From positions 6,308,922-6,372,921 of the forward strand of contig OZ024790.1 in NCBI GenBank assembly GCA_964017065.1: a DNA stretch of 64,000 nt. The letters are read 5' to 3'. Shown here in pieces: positions 1-11,280 of this stretch. The notes below the pieces were generated by a model that was given only the letters and a program-made list of their open reading frames with translations, was not told the origin of the DNA and ran no database searches. How positions within the stretch are numbered: position 1 is the first letter of the stretch; each line of letters starts with the position of its first letter. Source of the stretch: Haliclona indistincta. Taxonomy: Eukaryota; Porifera; Demospongiae; Haplosclerida; Chalinidae. A program made the translations under genes and the position numbers.

Positions 1-125
1 GGCGATTCTCACAACAGTAGAGGGCCTGTTTTAGTGCTTGGTAGTCTGCGGAAGATAGGTATAAATACCTTGTGCGATGAAGCAGTAATATGAGATTTAG
101 ATCACCTTGGAAACCGAAATAACTA
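1..125. repeat. Flank block shared with the region after receptor gene 1
   Basis: This stretch resembles 7567-7680: both contain a run beginning acaacagtag/ataacagtag and later gatttagatcacct. It is probably the 3' flank of a further receptor copy to the left of the window, or a dispersed repeat. No coding potential is visible. Confidence 0.4.
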
Positions 126-925
126 GGCACCAAAGGTGCTGATGCCTCGGTGGAATTCCATTGTACACAGCACTGGACTAGCTACAGTAAACTCCACCTA
201 TTATACAAGCTATAGCACAATTCCTGTACAGTAACTATCCACCATTCCACAAACACAGCAACTGCAGATGCATCTATATAGGATTTCTGTTCAGCAATCA
301 CAATGCAGTGCTGTAGTTATGCAATCAGAAGCCAATCAGTGCTAACCACAATTCAACTGGGCATGTCTACAGTGTTTAGCACAGCACACGCATACCACGA
401 GCTAGATAGCTTCCATAGCTTGCTTACATGATTTCTCTGGACCTGCGCTGCTATCCTGTAGTAAAATTCTAACCTATCAGCTTCTAGGTAGTCAACTGTG
501 GATAGCTTTGCATTTGAAGAACTCCAGATCGCCAGCAACAGCCATGATCAATCGCGAGTGAGTAAATAGCGCCATAACTCACGAACTAAGCTTCGTATAA
601 AGTTTTCACATGATCGAAAGCTAGATAATACCGTGTTCTACTTGCATTGCTAGTTTCAGGGCTTAGCTTTCAGCGCGCGCTACAAAACCTAACCAGGTGA
701 CGCAGTAACTCACGAACAGAGCCTTATAACCAAAATCCCTACAATTCATTTTCGAGCAAATATCGATTTTAGCTTGTGTTGCACGTTTCAGCGCTTAGTT
801 TTCAGCGAGCTGCCGACAGACAGATACATACATACATACATACATACATACATACATACATACATGCATACACAAACCGACTACCATATGCCCCGTGGCT
901 CCGCCCACCGAGGCATAAAAATACT
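125..925 (+). mobile_element. Non-autonomous element, GAGGCAT family, copy A
   Basis: The left end reads ccaaaggtgctgatgcctcgg and the right end ccgcccaccgaggcata, so the ends are partly inverted around the motif tgcctcggtgg. Related copies lie at 11720-12250 (opposite strand), 23889-24750 and, decayed, 17330-17600. Short open frames inside are shared between copies but differ in stops, so I treat them as non-coding. A (CATA)n microsatellite at about 824-866 lies within it. Confidence 0.55.
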
Positions 926-974
926 CAGCAACCGACATTACCAGGAAACAATGATATACGGGAACCACAATAAA

Positions 975-1818
975 TCATAATTAGGGACATACGGTAGTGC
1001 ATCCCTATGTAGGGATGGATGGAAAACAAGATGGCTGCTACAGTACAATGTATTAACGTTCGATTGCTGATATTTCGCCTGGTGGTGAATTTTATATGTC
1101 CAAAGACACTTAGATCTGCTCTCTGGCGTTGCCCCATCTTTACAGTAGCAAGGAGATTGCTCGATAACGGTGAAAACCGAGTTTCGTCATCTTCGTTTTC
1201 TTCTTTCTCTCTTCAGCACGCCTAGCGCCTTTACGCGAGCAGTGCCTAGACCAAAACACCCACTATCATTCATGTAATTCTTCTGGCAGATGCCTTTTGA
1301 ATATTGTTTTTAGCGAAACGGCGATATAAATTTTGCAATTTTTCGATCGTAATCCATTGTCAGCTAAGCGTGATTGCACAATACTCACGTGACCAAGCAG
1401 TGTCAAGTGAACGTGACCAAGCACTAACTAGAGTATCGCCGTATGGATCATGGAGAACACATATTGGAGTCTGGAGTCTTCGAAGAACAGTAAGCTCGTG
1501 TAGGATCACCATTCTGCACTTGCCAGATAATTATAACTGCTGTAGAGGTCTACAAACAAGTGTGGGCAGGGCTTGTATGCAGTGCATGCATGCGTGCATG
1601 CGTAGGTGAGTTGATATGTACAGCATATTAGCTGTAAATTAAAAATTAGCCATCAACAACAGGAAAACTAAATTAATGGTGGAAACAAAGACAGCTCAGT
1701 ACGTACATGATATTGAACTGCACTTCGCTGAAAAAGAAAAGGACACAAACAAGAAAATTAAAAAGATTTCTATCGAAATCAAAAGGATGTAGGATGAAGA
1801 AATCTACCACTGGTCACT
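975..1818. repeat. Dispersed repeat, copy 1 (matches 10366-11280)
   Basis: Long collinear similarity to 10366-11280. Both begin with a short hairpin around cggtagtg and pass through shared blocks such as gatatttcgcctggtg and gccatcaacaacaggaaaa. The two copies lie in intergenic DNA before receptor genes 1 and 2. No coding frame is conserved, so this is probably a decayed transposable element or part of an old duplication. Confidence 0.6.
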
Positions 1819-1859
1819 TTTAGAGATGCTGCTTCAAACTATGCTTGGGTTTGACTATC

Positions 1860-2570
1860 CTATCCATGACTCAGCTTATTGATGTTTACAAAATAAAAAA
1901 ATTCTAGTGTATTAATTTCTTCCTTGGTTTATGGAGCTATCACCTCTTCACAATATTGTTTGATTGCCATGGTGATGTTATTTCCTCTCTGGTCACTTGT
2001 AAATGTACAATTATTCGATGTAGCACTTACACAAAAGATGTTTCTTGTAGATAGCTAAAGACAGCAAGTCTTGTTTTGTTGTCTACCAGAAATGAAGTGT
2101 AACTAACCACCTCAATCCACAAGTGCAACAGGTGCCTTCTTGCTACAACTCAACTCAATTGAATTGTGACTGAATCTTCATTTCTCGTAATCACTACTAC
2201 TGCTTGTCAAACTCTCACTACAGTTTACTTAATCCAAAGATCAGTGAATTGGCTGTGTTTCTTTCATTCTTTTTCCGTTTGTTTGTGTCACTTGTTTCAT
2301 TCTTCGCTTTCGCAAAAGTCAAGTTTCCAAGCTCCAGAAAGTTTAGTTGTTCATTGCCTAGTAGGTATCCAGTGTTGGGCAGTACCCTACTCTCTGTATA
2401 TTTTTCCGTTGAACCAGTAGTGACAAATTATCCAGTAAACTCTATAGTACCTCTTCATTGTGACAATATGTCCCTAAGCTACCTCCAGCCATCTCACTAG
2501 GACAATACTGCCTGTTACATTCTTAAATTATTAAATTTCCATTAATATATTGTCATGATCATGGATACAG
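1860..2570 (+). pseudogene. Receptor relic 1 (7TM 3' end)
   Basis: Fragments match the last third of the neighbouring receptor genes: a stretch like the TM6 coding block (gtttgtttgtgtcac, ttcattcttcgctttc) and, after a degenerate gap, the conserved TM7 exit ccctaagctacctccagcc. The frames are broken throughout. The block upstream (1866-1990) matches 23329-23480, so this relic and its flank were duplicated together with a receptor gene. Confidence 0.7.
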
Positions 2571-2769
2571 GTGCATGTTAATAGGCTGCACTCTGAGTGT
2601 GATCCTTGGATCTTCAAGAAGGCTAATCTTTTGAATCTTCTAGCTCTCTTGTGTGACCTTGTTCCATCACCTACATAATTTATTGTTCACACTTTGTAAT
2701 CCTTGTAATATTTGTAACATCGTCATGATTAGCACAGGAAGACAGACTTCCTCGCTCTACTGGCTACAT

Positions 2770-3215
2770 GAGTCAACAGGTGCCTTCTTGCTACAACTCA
2801 ACTCAGTGACTGAATTGTGACTAAATCTTCCTTTCTCGTAATCTCTACTACAGTTTGTCAAACTCTCACTACAGTTTACTTAATCCAAAGATCAGTGAAT
2901 TGGCCGTGTTTGTTTCATTCATTTTCGGTTTGTTTGTATCACTTGTTTCATTCTTCGCTTTTTGAATTCACCAAAGTCAAGTTTCCAAGCTTCAGAAAGT
3001 TTAGTTGTTCATTGCCTTGTATCCAGTGTTGGGCAGTACCCTACTCTCTGTATATTTTTCCGTGGAACCAGTAGTGACAAATTAGGTAGTTTCCTCTATA
3101 GTACCTCTTCATTGTGACAATATGTCCCTAAGCCACCTCCAGCCATCTCACTAGGACGCTACTGCCTGATGCATTCTTAAATTATTAACTTTGCACATTC
3201 GTTTGTCATGATCAT
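2770..3215 (+). pseudogene. Receptor relic 2 (7TM 3' end)
   Basis: A second, tandem copy of relic 1, starting at the repeated sequence caacaggtgccttcttgcta. It again contains the TM6-like and TM7-exit segments, with stops and small indels. It is too degraded to encode a receptor. Together with relic 1 it shows that at least one earlier gene or gene end existed left of receptor gene 1. Confidence 0.7.
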
Positions 3216-3904
3216 GGATACAGGTGCATGTTAATAGGTTGTACTCTGTGTGACTTTTGGATCTTCAAGAAGGCTAATCTTGGCTCTCTTGTGTGACCTT
3301 GTTCCATCACCAACAAATTTTTATTTATTTCCTTTATTTACTTCCTACGTACCTTCACCTGAAACAACAAGTAAATAATAATATTCACGGTTTATTCATA
3401 GATATCGATTGTCAACCGGCTATGCCCAATAGTCGTAATACAAATTTTGTGGCGCGCGCTCACCATCATGGCGGCTAATGAGGACAGTTGTTAGGTACAC
3501 AATCCTGAGCTGTTTTTTTATGCAGGCTGCTGTTGCTAGCTGAATTGAGTCTCTTAGACATCGCGCCATAGACATTTGCATAGATTGTAAGCTATATCGT
3601 TTGTGTAATAGCCGCATATCAACACTTGAGTGGTAGGTCTGGCTAATATTCAAGAAACCAGGCTTTTATTCTCATCTCTCTTGTGTTGCTGTCGCACATA
3701 GTGTACCTAACGCTCACCAGCAGGCGTCCTCTGTCCCACTAATGCTGTTTATGAAACAGCACTCAAACTTGGAATAATAAGAGGAGACCACTAGGTGACT
3801 GTGCACCACACACAAGAACTTTATTACTGAGAGAATTGTAGAAAAAAGAAATGGTAGCTACATAAATTATGAATAATTCTGTTTCCAGTGAAGCGCCACC
3901 TTAA

Positions 3905-4088
3905 TTCACACTTTGTACTACTTGTAATATTTAAAAGCTGTCATGTTAGCAGACAGGCTCGCTCTACTGACTACATGAGTCGTAACAGTAAACACGATTG
4001 AATATCTTAATTATAGGTAGCATGTGCCTCCAGATTAGTATTGAGTTCAAGTCTCGGAATACACGATCAGTGTCTCTCATCAGCTGTC
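3905..4088 (+). promoter_or_regulatory. Conserved proximal upstream block, type A (receptor gene 1)
   Basis: This region aligns almost collinearly with 24998-25198 upstream of receptor gene 4, including cgctctactgactacatgag and gttcaagtctcggaatac next to the start codon. Promoter activity is an inference from position and conservation. No clear core promoter element stands out. Confidence 0.4.
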
Positions 4089-6395
4089 ATGTCTATCTCT
4101 CTGGTCTTTGCTCTACTAGTTAGTCTGTCTCTACCTGTGTCAAGATGTCAGAGAGTTCTTGCTAAAGACTGTCCCATGACTGCTACCAATGGCTCTCTAC
4201 AGCCACTCTATGTGCTGGTGCTAGTCCCGTTCCCAGACTCCAGACCAGGATCTGGGTTTGATGGAGGTCTGAGCAGCCTACCAGGAGCTCGTATTGCTCG
4301 AGATGAGATCAATAATCACAGTGATATACTGGAGGGATATCATATTGAACTAATAGAAGGGAATGCTGAGGCATGCTCTCGTCTGACAGCTCCTGATGGA
4401 CTAGTCAATCTAGTGGAATATGGTCTAGAGGCAAAGTGTTCTCCTGTGGTTGCTATGGCAGGACTCTTATGCTCCTCCCACACAATGGAACTATCACGAG
4501 TTACATCAAGAGGCCAAGTCAGCTTGATAGCTCTAGCAGCAGCCAACTCACCAATATTTGAACTAGAGAGTGATCGATATCCTCACTTGTGGCGGTTCTT
4601 AGAATCAGCTAGTGTCTTTTGTGAAGCTTCTCTGGCACTCATGGCCAAATATGATTGGAGACGAATTAGTGTCGTGCACTCACACGGAGAGATCTTTTTC
4701 TACCACATTGCTCTATATTTTAAATGGAGACTTAACCAGAGTGACGAGTTTAGTTTTGGAGTTGATGGTAATCAAAAAGGAAGTTCTCTGGAAGCTGTGA
4801 AATTTATAAAAGAGAATCAGATTACTGTCATAGCTCTCTCGGTGAACCCAGAGCTAGCAGCACTGATACTGTGCACTGCTTATGATGAAGGACTAGTGTA
4901 TCCACACTACATCTTCTTGATTTTTAGTCTTACCCATGAGATTATTATAAAAAGAGCTCATGGTCCTAACTGCGTGAGAGAGAAGATTACAGCAGCGCTA
5001 CGTGGCCATATTGCTACGTACTCACAAGACGGTCATGATGATTCATCCATTATTCTAGACACCACTGGAGAGGAGTACACTCACTTTGAGGCCAAGTACA
5101 GTCAAGAAGTTGATCGTGTCAAGAATGACTATTTCAAATCTCATGGAGTCCAGCCACAGTTGCTTGAAAGTATTGTTCCAGCTACCGTACTGTATGATCA
5201 GCTGTGGTCTCTGGCACTAGCTATCAACAGGTCTCTACCTGAACTAGAGAGGATCGACATGTCTCTCACACACTACTATACCACTCAACAACAAGTGGTA
5301 CACATCATTGAGAATCATTTATCTAATCTTAGTTTTCAAGGAGCTTCTGGCCATATCCAGTTTGACTCTAAACGAGGTGTGTCCACTCCTATACATTTCT
5401 TTGTCTCTTCCGAGAGTGGCCAGGTCAGACGTGTAGGTGTGTATGACCCTCAGAACACAGCAGACTTTTACATTGACATCAATTCTAGTGATTTACCGAG
5501 CAATCATCTTCCTATTCAATACAATGTTCTACCTCTCTCGTGGACTGTTGTGGCATATGTACTATCCTGTGCTGTGGCACTCTTCACTACAGTTGTCCTT
5601 GTTCTGTATCTTTACTATCGTGATCATAAAGAAGTGAAAGCCACTAGTCCATATCTTAGTATACTAGTATTCATAGGATGCTATCTGCTCTGTATGGCAG
5701 CTGCAGTCGAAGCTACCATAGTTGGTTTCGTGTTTTCTTCTCGATTTCTCATTTTGATTGTCAGTTTAGGAGTTCTACTTCTAATCAATGGTTTTGGACT
5801 GATCTTGTTGGCTATTTTTATTAACATGCTTAGAATTTACATCTTTTTCTTTTTTTGGACAAAAGTAAAACGTTTTAAGGCCATCTTGAGGAGTTGTTCT
5901 TTGTTCTTCATTGTCTTGTTGCTATCAGTTCTACCAAATCTTGTAACTATCATTCTTATTTTGGTTGAACCTCCTCAATTCAAGAATAGTGTAATATTCA
6001 AAACTAACACTGTGGTTTATATGATCCAGGCATCTGTTGCTAACATCCATTTCTCGTATTTCTTTGCGACTTATTTTGGTTTGTTTGTCATTTTAATTTT
6101 ATTTTTTGCCTTTCGTACTCGTAAACTCAATTACCCAAACTTCAAGGACACAAAGAAAGTGATCATGTTCACTTCTATAATGATAATGATTGTCTGTGTT
6201 GGGCTATCCTTTCCTCTCTACTTGTCTCTTCGTGCATCTGGCAATGAGCACTTAGCCAGCCTGGTTTATTGTACAGCTGTCCTCTTCATAGCAACAATAT
6301 GCCTGATGATGCTGTACGTTCCTAAGCTACCTCCAGCCATCTCACTTGGAGAATATTGTCGGCAAAATATCCTCAAAACTCGCTTTGTTTGTTAA
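4089..6395 (+). CDS. GABA-B-like class C receptor, gene 1 (768 aa, intronless)
   Basis: Plasma-membrane family 3/C G-protein-coupled receptor. The ATG at 4089 starts a signal peptide (MSISLVFALL...) and is the start shared by all four paralogues; the open frame further upstream has no ATG. A bilobed Venus-flytrap ligand domain spans about residues 30-465, with the motif CSSHT where GABA-B receptors have their ligand-contacting serine region, and several N-x-S/T sites (NRS, NMS, NLS). There is no cysteine-rich domain between it and TM1, as in GABA-B and unlike mGluRs. Seven helices follow, with RDHKEVKATSPYL between TM1 and TM2 and the class C exit motif VPKL after TM7. The C tail is short (about 25 residues) with no coiled coil. 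TM3 to TM7 diverges strongly from the other three copies. The ligand is unknown; GABA is not implied. Confidence 0.9.
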   Translation: MSISLVFALLVSLSLPVSRCQRVLAKDCPMTATNGSLQPLYVLVLVPFPDSRPGSGFDGGLSSLPGARIARDEINNHSDILEGYHIELIEGNAEACSRLTAPDGLVNLVEYGLEAKCSPVVAMAGLLCSSHTMELSRVTSRGQVSLIALAAANSPIFELESDRYPHLWRFLESASVFCEASLALMAKYDWRRISVVHSHGEIFFYHIALYFKWRLNQSDEFSFGVDGNQKGSSLEAVKFIKENQITVIALSVNPELAALILCTAYDEGLVYPHYIFLIFSLTHEIIIKRAHGPNCVREKITAALRGHIATYSQDGHDDSSIILDTTGEEYTHFEAKYSQEVDRVKNDYFKSHGVQPQLLESIVPATVLYDQLWSLALAINRSLPELERIDMSLTHYYTTQQQVVHIIENHLSNLSFQGASGHIQFDSKRGVSTPIHFFVSSESGQVRRVGVYDPQNTADFYIDINSSDLPSNHLPIQYNVLPLSWTVVAYVLSCAVALFTTVVLVLYLYYRDHKEVKATSPYLSILVFIGCYLLCMAAAVEATIVGFVFSSRFLILIVSLGVLLLINGFGLILLAIFINMLRIYIFFFFWTKVKRFKAILRSCSLFFIVLLLSVLPNLVTIILILVEPPQFKNSVIFKTNTVVYMIQASVANIHFSYFFATYFGLFVILILFFAFRTRKLNYPNFKDTKKVIMFTSIMIMIVCVGLSFPLYLSLRASGNEHLASLVYCTAVLFIATICLMMLYVPKLPPAISLGEYCRQNILKTRFVC

Positions 6396-6450
6396 CAGTG
6401 CTCAATAATGACCAATTTTTGATTTTGATTTATTTTTGTTACAAATGTTA

Positions 6451-7524
6451 CTGCAGTGGACCCTCACTGATCCGAACAACACTTATCCGTACCCTCGCTA
6501 ATCCGAATGAAGATTCTGCTCATTAATATTCACGAATCGTTACATTTTAAAATTATTTGTTGTGTAATAAGGCATATGGTATATTGGTGTTGTATTGAAT
6601 TATGAAAGTAACGGCCGCTACTAGACTACACTGTACTTGACCATGAACAACAATGTGACCACCAACAGCTGTTACTATAGAGGTTGTGCGTGTGACGTCA
6701 CGAATCGAACGCACGTGATGCACACGGCCATTTTGAGTGTCAACTGCAAGAAACAACGCGCTCTGCTCTCGTTTGTAAGCTGCACCGCTCAGTAAAAAAG
6801 TGGATAGCAGTCTTGCTTAGTACCAGGGCTACACAGAAGACGAAGCAAAGAAGTGTGGCAGAGCAAGAATAGCGACTTTCTTTAAACAGACCCTTCAGTG
6901 GCCAGGCTTCGCTCGTACAGTACGTATGAGTCCTTGTAGTCTATACCACGTCAAAGCAGTGTTGTTAGAACGGCTTCAACCATCTGGATACCGTACCTCG
7001 AGCGGAGGCAAGTGCTGCCGTTCCACGAGAGAGCCCTTACTTGGTGCATACAGCTTGTAGTATTCTTGTATTCCACCTAGCAGTGCTTGTTTGCACCATA
7101 GCGTGCTGTACAGCTTTATCTAGCTATCAAAAATGCTGAAGTACTTCTTGCATGCCTGACGCTCAAAATGGCGTCGTAGCAACGGTTACTAACATGAAAA
7201 ATGTGCATCAAAGTTGTATGTGCACAACCTCTATACTACACTGTACTTGACCAAGAACAAGGATGACCATGAACAGCCGCTACTATACTAGTAATACTAC
7301 ACTGTACTTGACCACAAACAACAACTTGACCATGGTGACCACGAACAACACTGGACAGAGAACTGCACAGGCTAGTAGTCACCATTATTGCCATGAAACA
7401 CCAAAATTCATGTAGGGACGTGGTCAGTAGTGAATAAACACGCCCATTTCTCTAATCTGAACAAATTCACTAATCCGAACACCCCCCGGAACAGGGCTGT
7501 TCGGATTAGTGAGGGTCCACTGTA
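6451..7524. mobile_element. Tigger/pogo-like MITE
   Basis: Terminal inverted repeats of about 25 bp: the left end begins cagtggaccctcactgatcc, and the right end is its near reverse complement ending gagggtccactg. The right end is followed by TA; the left is preceded by TG, consistent with a mutated TA target duplication. No transposase frame lies between. CAGTGG...ACCCT-type ends plus TA targets suggest the pogo/Tigger class (inference). Confidence 0.65.
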
Positions 7525-7768
7525 TCATTGCTATACACATGGTCTCGTGTGAGCTTTGTTCATCAGTGGAAATGGCGAATCTGCTGGCTTCTTATAACAG
7601 TAGAGAGCACTTGATAATTAGTACTTCATACCATGAAAATACAAGATTTAGATCACCTAGGCAACCGAAATAGACGTCTTTGTGTTAGGATGTTTGTACC
7701 ATTGGTTCCATTATGAAATCATTCCCATGTTGCCCTCCAGGGTGGGGGCGAAGTAGTTTTGAAATTAT

Positions 7769-8800
7769 TTAAGGTGGCGGGATACCATTTTAATGAGATT
7801 CATGACTTTGCAAGTGGCTATTTCTTTTTAAGCCAAGTCTATCTGTGCAGACGGAGTTGCAGTGTGCGCTTTGTTTGTCTGTAGATAGGCATCGATAATA
7901 GCAAGTTTCAGCCACGTAGTGTTCGCCATCACGGAACGACGAGCTCGCCTGTGAAGACTAAACACGATCGAGTTTATTTTTCTTTAGTTGTGTGAAACGT
8001 ACGAAGCTAAAACTGCTCATGCAAGCTCATCTTCCATTCGTGGAGGAGCCTGTGTATCGATTTCGCCGAGCAATGCTCGTACGCGATACTGCAGCTACGT
8101 ACTGCCAGACAGTACAGAGTACGCAGCTGTAGTATCGCGTGCGAGCATTGCTCGGCGAAATCCATACGCAGGCTCCTCCACAGATAGTAGATGAGCTTGC
8201 ATGAGCAGTTTTAGCTTCGTACGTTTCACACAACTAAAGAAAAATTGTAAATAAAACAGACTTGTTGTATAGTTGAATCAAGTAATTATGTACAAAATGC
8301 GAACTAATTTTTTACAATTTTTCTTTAGTTGTGTGAAACGTACGAAGCTAAAACTGCTCATGCAAGCTCATCTACTATCTGTGGAGGAGCCTGCGTATGG
8401 ATTTTGCCGAGCAATGCTCGCACGCGATACTACAGCTGCGTACTCTGTACTGTCTGGCAGTACGTAGCTGCAGTATCGCGTACGAGCATTGCTCGGCGAA
8501 ATCGATACACAGGCTCCTCCACGAATGGAAGATGAGCTTGCATGAGCAGTTTTAGCTTCGTACGTTTCACACAACTAAAGAAAAATTGTAAAAACTCGAT
8601 CGTGTTTAGTCTTCACAGGCGAGCTCGTCGTTCCGTGATGGCGAACACTACGTGGCTGAAACTTGCTATTATCGATGCCTATCTATAGACAAACAAAGCG
8701 CACACTGCAACTCCGTCTGCACAGATAGACTTGGCTTAAAAAGAAATAGCCACTTGCAAAGTCATGAATCTCATTAAAATGGTATCCCGCCACCTTAAAT
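7769..8800. mobile_element. Hierarchical palindrome element, copy 1
   Basis: The outer arms begin ttaaggtggcgggatacc and end with the reverse complement, so the whole element is a palindrome of about 1 kb with an 80-bp unique spacer at 8239-8320. Each outer arm ends in its own inner palindrome (about 7985-8236 and 8326-8577), built from a roughly 120-bp arm containing tgtgaaacgtacgaagctaa. The same arm therefore occurs four times in alternating orientation. TTAA at the ends suggests a TTAA-target element of the piggyBac type, but there is no transposase. The right end abuts the N gap. Confidence 0.75.
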
Positions 8801-9000
8801 NNNNNNNNNNNNNNNNNNNNNNNNNNNNNNNNNNNNNNNNNNNNNNNNNNNNNNNNNNNNNNNNNNNNNNNNNNNNNNNNNNNNNNNNNNNNNNNNNNNN
8901 NNNNNNNNNNNNNNNNNNNNNNNNNNNNNNNNNNNNNNNNNNNNNNNNNNNNNNNNNNNNNNNNNNNNNNNNNNNNNNNNNNNNNNNNNNNNNNNNNNNN
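8801..9000. other. Assembly gap (200 N)
   Basis: Exactly 200 unknown bases. The gap sits between two nearly identical palindromic elements, the sort of structure that breaks assemblies, so its length is probably nominal. Confidence 0.98.
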
Positions 9001-9127
9001 ACGCAGAAAAAGTCCACCAGTACCGAGTCTACAGTAAACTGCGAGCCAACCACAGCTGTATTAGTACATACATGACATGATGATATTCATAGTGCGCATT
9101 ATATGCGCAATATTGTATGCACTAAAT

Positions 9128-10140
9128 AGGGTACCGCCACGACTTTGCAAGGGGCTATTTCTTTTTAAGCCAAGTCTATCTGTGCAGACGGAGTTGCAGT
9201 GTGCGCTTTGTTTGTCTATAGATAGGCATCGATAATAGCAAGTTCCAGCCACGTAGTGTTCGCCATCACGGAACGACGAGCTCGCCTGTGAAGACTAAAC
9301 ACGATCGAGTTTTTACAATTTTTCTTTAGTTGTGTGAAAAGTACGAAGCTAAAACTGCTCTTGCAAGCTCATCTTCCATTCGTGGAGGAGCCTGCGTATC
9401 GATTTCGCCGAGCAATGCTCGTACGCGATACTGCAGCTACGTACTGCCAGACAGTACAGAGTACGCAGCTGTAGTATCGCGTGCGAGCATTGCTCGGCGA
9501 AATCCATACGCAGGCTCCTCCACAGATAGTAGATGAGCTTGCATGAGCAGTTTTAGCTTCGTACGTTTCACACAACTAAAGAAAAATTGTAAATAAAACA
9601 GACTTGTTGTATAGTTGAATCAAGTAATTATGTACAAAATGCGAACTAATTTTTTACAATTTTTCTTTAGTTGTGTGAAACGTACGAAGCTAAAACTGCT
9701 CATGCAAGCTCATCTACTATCTGTGGAGGAGCCTGCGTATGGATTTCGCCGAGCAATGCTCGCACGCGATACTACAGCTGCGTACTCTGTACTGTCTGGC
9801 AGTACGTAGCTGCAGTATCGCGTACGAGCATTGCTCGGCGAAATCGATACACAGGCTCCTCCACGAATGGAAGATGAGCTTGCATGAGCAGTTTTAGCTT
9901 CGTACGTTTCACACAACTAAAGAAAAATTGTAAAAACTCGATCGTGTTTAGTCTTCACAGGCGAGCTCGTCGTTCCGTGATGGCGAACACTACGTGGCTG
10001 AAACTTGCTATTATCGATGCCTATCTATAGACAAACAAAGCGCACACTGCAACTCCGTCTGCACAGATAGACTTGGCTTAAAAAGAAATAGCCACTTGCA
10101 AAGTCATGAATCTCATTAAAATGGTATCCCCGCCACCTTA
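9128..10140. mobile_element. Hierarchical palindrome element, copy 2
   Basis: Second copy of the element at 7769-8800 in the same orientation, with the same inner palindromes and central spacer. Its left terminus is shortened: the outer end goes directly from gtaccgccac to gactttgcaag, missing the segment around ttttaatgagattcat. The right terminus is complete and ends ccccgccaccttaa. Short open frames occur symmetrically on both strands only because the sequence is palindromic. Confidence 0.75.
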
Positions 10141-10365
10141 AGTAAAGTACAAGACTTACAGAAAATACTGAAGTACAAGTACAAGTACAAGTACATACTT
10201 AATACAAGTACAAGTACAGTTTTAACTGTGAGCTTGTCAAGTTTGTTGAAAGAATGACTTCATGTTCATGCATGTTATTTCACTGTTCACACTAAACTTC
10301 AAGTACTTGTAAGTACATTAAGTATTCAAATTACATTTAAGTACAAGTACATCCATAAAACTGAT

Positions 10366-11280
10366 ATTAGGGAGACACGGTAGTGTCTCCCTATGTAGGG
10401 TTGAACGAGAAAACAAGATGGCGGCTACATACAATGTATTAGCGTTCAAATGCTGATATTTCGCCTGGTGATGAATTTTATACGTCCAAAGACACTTAAA
10501 TCTGCTATCTGGCGTTGCCCCATCTTACAGTAGCAAGGAGATTGCTCGAGATTGTTACTAAAGTGACGAACCTGGAAACGGTGAAAATCGAGTTTCGTCA
10601 TCTTCGTTTTCTTCTTCTTTCTTTCTTTCTTTCTTCAGCGCGCCTAGCGCCTTTATGCGAGCAGTGAAGAGACCAAAACACCCACGAACAGTCGTGAAAT
10701 TATCCTGGCAGGTGCCTTTTGAACTTAGTTTTTAGCGAAACGGCGATATAAATTCCGCGACTTCTCGATCGTGATCCATTGTCAGCTAAGTGTTAGACGC
10801 CATTAATAATTATAGTGATTGCGCAATACGCACGTGACCAAGCTGTGGTTAGCGCACGTGACCAAGCACAAGCTTGAGTATCGCCACGCCGTATAGATCA
10901 CGGAGAACACATATTTGTCTGGAGTCTTCGAAGAACGGTAAGCTAGCATGCGCAGAATCACCATTCTGCCTTGCCAGATAATTATAACCGCCGTAAACAA
11001 GTGTGGGCGGGGCTCGTATGCACTGTATTCATGCATGCGTAGGCGAGCTGATATCTACAGCATAAGAATTATTTAGCTACAAGTTTAAAATTGTTAATAA
11101 TAAAGAAAAGCCATCAACAACAGGAAAACCAAACCAATGGTGGAAACAAAGATGGCACAGTAATTGCATGATATTGAACTGCACTTCACTGAAAAAGAAA
11201 AAAGGACACAAACAAGAAAATTAAAAAGATTTCTATCGAAATCAAAAGGATGTAGGGTTGTGAAATCTACCACTGGTCAA
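10366..11280. repeat. Dispersed repeat, copy 2 (matches 975-1818)
   Basis: Collinear with copy 1, including gatatttcgcctggtg and accaatggtggaaacaaa. Its start forms a short hairpin (ggagacacggtagtgtctcc). Its 3' end is the left arm of the long inverted repeat at 11214-11592. Confidence 0.6.

Noticed and set aside
8736..9075. Open frames spanning the N gap
   Set aside because: They consist mostly of unknown residues.
7988..9916. Repeated 68-codon open frames on both strands
   Set aside because: They are identical on opposite strands only because the DNA is palindromic. The sequence lacks any protein-like feature.
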